Notes under the pieces: generated by a model | Database searches by the model: none | Seen by the model: only the letters and a program-made list of their open reading frames with translations | What the model was told of the DNA's origin: nothing | Position numbers and translations under genes: made by a program | Part shown: piece by piece, positions 13,656-16,555 of the stretch | Position numbering within the stretch: the stretch's first letter is position 1 | Layout: each line of letters starts with the position of its first letter | DNA from: Candidatus Hecatellales archaeon | Lineage (GTDB): Archaea; Thermoproteota; Bathyarchaeia; Hecatellales; Hecatellaceae | Direction: 5' to 3' | Assembly (NCBI GenBank): GCA_003662305.1 | Contig: QMXU01000007.1 | Coordinates: 1-16,555 of the forward strand | Length of the DNA: 16,555 bases

Positions 13656-14738
13656 TTGGCTGAAATATTGGAAGCCCCAAGCAGTATCGCCGCCCTAGAC
13701 AAGCATAAAATGGAGGAGGCAATTAGAAGTTTTCCAGGCTACTGCATGGAAGCCTTAAAGCTTGGGATGGAAGTAAACCTTGAACCTCTAGAAAAAAGGA
13801 TTAGGAAGATTTCAAGCCTGGTCTTCCTCGGCATGGGAGGCTCTGCCATCGGTGGGAGCCTCCTGAAGGATTGGGCTTACGACAGGCTTAAGGTTCCCGT
13901 CGAAGTTTGCAGAAACCCAAAGGCTCCCAGCTTTCTCAACGAGGAAACCTTAACTATCGCGGTAAGCTACTCTGGAAACACTTATGAGACGCTTAGGGCT
14001 TTCAGGGAGGTAGCGGACCGGGGAAGCCCTGTGCTAACCGTCAGCTCAGGGGGGAAGCTGGCTGAGGAAAGCAGCCGCCGCGGACTGGTGCACCTGAAGG
14101 TCCCGGGAGGTTTTCAGCCTAGAGCGGCTTTACCCTATTTGATGATACCTGCGGGAGCCGTCTTGGAGAGGCTTGGAGTTTTCGAGGGCTTCAGAAGAGA
14201 GGTTGAGGATGCTGTCAGGCTGCTTGGGAAGGCTGGAGGAAGCATGAAGCCTGAAACCTCAGTGGACGAGAATCCTGCTAAGAGGCTTGCCGTCACTCTT
14301 TACGGCAGTCTTCCCGCTGTTTACGGCTTCAGAGAATACGCCAGCGTGGCTTACAGGTTTAAAACCCAGCTTAACGAGAACAGCAAAATCTTCTGCAAAT
14401 ACGATGTTTTCCCCGAGCTCAACCATAACGAGATTGTAGGAATGGAGAAGCTTCAGCCCTTCCTGTCCGGGAAGCTTCACCTGGTAATCCTCAGAGATGG
14501 AAGGGAGCCAGCTGAAATCAAAGCTATGATTGAAGCCTTCCAGGAAGTTGTAAGCCAGTTCAGCCTTCAAATCACCGAAGTCTACGCTGAAGGGGAAACC
14601 AGGCTTTCAAGAATGCTCTACCTTATCCACCTAGCCGACTACGTAAGCTTTTACCTGGCAGTCCTGAACGGGGTGGACCCGACGCCCATTTCCTCCATCG
14701 CATCCCTGAAGCGTAGGCTTGAAGGAAAACTATCGTAA
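13656..14738 (+). CDS. pgi/pmi: Bifunctional phosphoglucose/phosphomannose isomerase
   Basis: Interconverts glucose 6-phosphate or mannose 6-phosphate with fructose 6-phosphate. The SIS-domain motifs are VFLGMGGSAIGGSLLK (56-71) and AVSYSGNT (102-109, the sugar-phosphate serines). QPRAALPYL (154-162) and later KTQLNENSK and ELNHNEIVG supply the Glu and His expected in the active site of this archaeal/bacterial PGI/PMI family. The 360-residue length is slightly above the roughly 300-330 usual for the family. The start is TTG 13656, 8 bases after GAGGG. The gene is divergent from the SPOUT gene, with the convergent argG 36 bases after its stop. It links gluconeogenesis to mannose-based sugar nucleotides. 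Confidence 0.92.
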   Translation: MAEILEAPSSIAALDKHKMEEAIRSFPGYCMEALKLGMEVNLEPLEKRIRKISSLVFLGMGGSAIGGSLLKDWAYDRLKVPVEVCRNPKAPSFLNEETLTIAVSYSGNTYETLRAFREVADRGSPVLTVSSGGKLAEESSRRGLVHLKVPGGFQPRAALPYLMIPAGAVLERLGVFEGFRREVEDAVRLLGKAGGSMKPETSVDENPAKRLAVTLYGSLPAVYGFREYASVAYRFKTQLNENSKIFCKYDVFPELNHNEIVGMEKLQPFLSGKLHLVILRDGREPAEIKAMIEAFQEVVSQFSLQITEVYAEGETRLSRMLYLIHLADYVSFYLAVLNGVDPTPISSIASLKRRLEGKLS

Positions 14739-14774
14739 ACCGCTTAAAGGAGAAGAGGGGAAAGCTGGAGGGGC

Positions 14775-15977
14775 TCACCGGTCTTCTTCGGTTTTTCCTA
14801 GGGAGCGGGCTACTGCTTGAAGACCCCAGTGCTCTATGAACCCTTTGGCTAGGGTTTGGTCTATGGCTTCTGCGAGGCGGCGTGTTGTAAGCGACAGGTC
14901 GCGGGTTAAGGCTTTACGTCCTACCACGGACAGACTTCCCTTGAAAAGTTTAATTTTAACTTCGCCTGTAACCCCCTTCTGGCTTTCCTCTATGAAGGCT
15001 TCAAGCTCACGCCTTAAGGGGTCAACCCACAGCCCTGAGTAGACAAGCCAGGTCCACTCCAAGTCTACTAGATGCTTGAAGGTTAACTCGCTTCTTGTGA
15101 GGGTGAGCTTTTCAAGGTCGCGGTGGGCTTCTATGAGAGTTAAGGCTGCAGGACACTCGTAGACTTCCCTGGTTTTCAACCCTACGGTTCTGTCCTCCAC
15201 ATGGTCTATCCGGCCTACTCCATGCCTTCCAGCAAGGCTGTTAAGCTCCTCTATAAGCTTGACAGCCTCCATCTCCCGACCGTTTAGAGCCACTGGAACT
15301 CCATTATCAAATCCTAACGTAATATATTGAGGTGTGTCAGGGGCTTTTTCAGGTTGAACAGTCCATTCGAAGGCGTCTTCAGGAGGCTCAACGGCAGGGT
15401 CGTCTAGGGGGCCGCATTCAACTGAGCGTCCCCAAAGGTTCTGGTCTATGCTGTAGGGTTTGTCCTTTACGGGTATGGGGATTCCCTTCTCCCGGGCATA
15501 GGCTATCTCCATTTCCCTTGAGAGGTTCCACTCTCGAACTGGAGCGATAATCTTCATTTCAGGGGCTAAGGCTTTCAGGCTTACTTCAAACCTTACCTGG
15601 TCGTTTCCTCTCCCGGTGCAGCCGTGGGCTATAGCTTCAGCCTTCTCTTTCCTCGCCACTTCCACCAGTTTTGAGGCTATCAGGGGACGTGACAGGGCTG
15701 TGCTTAGAGGATACTTTCCCTGGTATAGGGCGTTAGCCTTCACGGAAGCCCAAAGGAATTTTTCTGCAAACTCTTTCCGAGCGTCTATGGAGTAGTGGCG
15801 GGAGGCACCTACCTTTAAGGCTTTCTCCTCTATGGCTTTAAGGTCCTCCTGCTGTCCAACGTCAACGGTTACCGTTACAACATCAACATCATACTTCTCT
15901 ATAAGCCATCTAATCATGACGGAGGTGTCTAAGCCTCCTGAATAGGCGAAAACAACCTTCTCCAATCTGCTGTGCAC
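14775..15977 (-). CDS. argG: Argininosuccinate synthase
   Basis: Joins citrulline and aspartate with ATP to give argininosuccinate, the penultimate step of arginine synthesis. The N-terminal ATP-pyrophosphatase loop AYSGGLDTSV spans residues 11-20. Further family marks are AHGCTGRGNDQVRFE (117-131), VREWNLSREMEIAYA in the middle, and GRHGVGRIDHVEDRTVGLK toward the C-terminus. At 400 residues the length is normal and the frame is intact. The start is uncertain: GTG 15977 is listed, but TTG 15965, preceded by GGTG 9 bases upstream, would give MEKVVFAYSGG, nearer to the usual N-terminus. It follows leuD with a 37-base gap and is probably in the same transcript. Confidence 0.96.
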   Translation of the reverse strand: MHSRLEKVVFAYSGGLDTSVMIRWLIEKYDVDVVTVTVDVGQQEDLKAIEEKALKVGASRHYSIDARKEFAEKFLWASVKANALYQGKYPLSTALSRPLIASKLVEVARKEKAEAIAHGCTGRGNDQVRFEVSLKALAPEMKIIAPVREWNLSREMEIAYAREKGIPIPVKDKPYSIDQNLWGRSVECGPLDDPAVEPPEDAFEWTVQPEKAPDTPQYITLGFDNGVPVALNGREMEAVKLIEELNSLAGRHGVGRIDHVEDRTVGLKTREVYECPAALTLIEAHRDLEKLTLTRSELTFKHLVDLEWTWLVYSGLWVDPLRRELEAFIEESQKGVTGEVKIKLFKGSLSVVGRKALTRDLSLTTRRLAEAIDQTLAKGFIEHWGLQAVARSLGKTEEDR

Positions 15978-16014
15978 CTTCTAAAGACTGATAATCCTAT
16001 TAGACTTGAAGGCT

Positions 16015-16518
16015 TTAAAGCTTGTAGTCTCCAGCCTTCCTCAAATACTCTACTAAGCCTCCCTCCCTCAAGATTTCCATGAGGGCAGAGGGTATAGGCT
16101 TGAAACTGTAGGTTTTACCCTCCGTTAAATCTCTTATCACGCCCTTCTCCAAGTCAACCTCAACCATGCTTCCCTCAGCTATCCTCTCCGCTGCCTCCGG
16201 GGCTTCAACCACCGGAAGCCCAACGTTCACAGCGTTCCTGTAGAAGATCCTGGCAAAGGACTTGGCGATGACAGCGCCTATGCCAAGCTCTTTAAGCACC
16301 CTTGGAGCATGCTCCCTACTGGAGCCGCAGCCGAAGTTTTTACCTGCCACCATCAGGTCTCCCGGCTTAACCTTCTTAGAGAAGTTTGGGTCTAAGGCTT
16401 CCATCGCATGCTTGGCAAGCTCCTTCATGTCAAGCGTTTTAAACTTGTATTTTCCTGAGATTATGATGTCCGTATTTATGTCGTCGCCGAACTTCCATGT
16501 TTTACCTTTAACTTTCAC
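16015..16518 (-). CDS. leuD: 3-isopropylmalate dehydratase small subunit (or homoaconitase small subunit)
   Basis: This is the small (swivel) subunit of an aconitase-family hydro-lyase; it pairs with an Fe-S large subunit not in this window. The 167-residue product starts MKVKGKTWKFGDDINTDIII and carries NFGCGSSREHAP (61-72) and FARIFYRNAVNVGLPVVE, diagnostic of LeuD/HacB. I chose GTG 16518 because GGAGG lies 4 bases upstream; the longer GTG 16533 would absorb that site into coding sequence. LeuD and the related homoaconitase subunit differ in a short loop after the first strand; here it reads SGKYKFKTLD, with extra lysines, which I cannot assign to either. The presence of ilvE favours leucine synthesis; lysine synthesis remains possible. 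argG follows. Confidence 0.88.
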   Translation of the reverse strand: MKVKGKTWKFGDDINTDIIISGKYKFKTLDMKELAKHAMEALDPNFSKKVKPGDLMVAGKNFGCGSSREHAPRVLKELGIGAVIAKSFARIFYRNAVNVGLPVVEAPEAAERIAEGSMVEVDLEKGVIRDLTEGKTYSFKPIPSALMEILREGGLVEYLRKAGDYKL

Positions 16519-16555
16519 TTTGCCTCCCTCCACTTGGTTGGGTCTGTAATTTTTC

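Noticed and set aside
5379..14738. AGGCTT/AAGCCT occurrences as an interspersed repeat or DNA uptake sequence
   Set aside because: No conserved flanks beyond the hexamer, occurrences lie inside codons, and no uptake system is present; kept only as a word-frequency observation.
1..16555. CRISPR array, tRNA genes, C/D box RNAs or insertion sequences
   Set aside because: No regularly spaced repeats, no cloverleaf-like sequence, no paired C and D boxes in the spacers, and no transposase or terminal inverted repeats were seen. All non-coding spacers are under 100 bases.

Overview
The window reads as chromosomal DNA of an archaeon. The evidence is an archaeal Trm-G10-type tRNA methyltransferase, an archaeal class I CCA-adding enzyme, an adjacent UPF0200/UPF0201 pair, a COG2106 SPOUT protein, a fused phosphoglucose/phosphomannose isomerase, archaeal-type PRPP synthetase and RNase Z, and AT-rich TATA-like boxes in the short spacers. 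Genes are tightly packed and use many TTG and GTG starts. A Thermoproteota/Bathyarchaeia-like lineage is my guess and is not proven by the sequence. No rRNA, tRNA, CRISPR array or insertion sequence was seen.

Layout. Bases 1-312 hold the 5' part of an unrecognised minus-strand gene, divergent from ilvE (branched-chain aminotransferase, 404-1324, +). Convergent with ilvE is a 914-codon minus-strand gene (1329-4073): a PflX/COG1313-type radical SAM protein interrupted by a 541-residue intein (1914-3536). Divergent from it is prs (4168-5046, +), whose 3' end overlaps a small membrane protein gene (5030-5299, -). Next come trmG10 and rnz as a plus-strand pair (5379-7323). On the minus strand follow a stand-alone Lrp/AsnC effector domain (7333-7557) and a cluster of UPF0200 kinase-like protein, UPF0201 protein and an endonuclease IV/sugar isomerase-fold protein (9366 down to 7612). 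On the plus strand thpR, cca and a LarA-family gene run from 9455 to 12727. A COG2106 SPOUT methyltransferase (12724-13587, -) is convergent with larA and divergent from pgi/pmi (13656-14738, +). Minus-strand leuD and argG close the window.

Themes. RNase Z, CCA-adding enzyme, Trm-G10, ThpR and the SPOUT protein make the centre a tRNA/RNA maturation neighbourhood. The edges hold amino-acid biosynthesis (ilvE, leuD, argG) and central metabolism (prs, pgi/pmi).

The most striking element is the intein. It starts six residues after the last cysteine of the radical SAM CxxxCxxC motif, carries a LAGLIDADG-type endonuclease and two HTH-like segments, is much more AT-rich than its host gene, and nearly lacks a hexamer (AGGCTT/AAGCCT) that is frequent elsewhere. 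It may respond to redox state, by analogy with the Pyrococcus MoaA intein. Other points of note are an Asn where CCA-adding enzymes normally carry a third catalytic Asp, an ATG-GAA-TAA at the expected start of the leftmost gene, and a LarA-family protein with no lar cofactor genes nearby.
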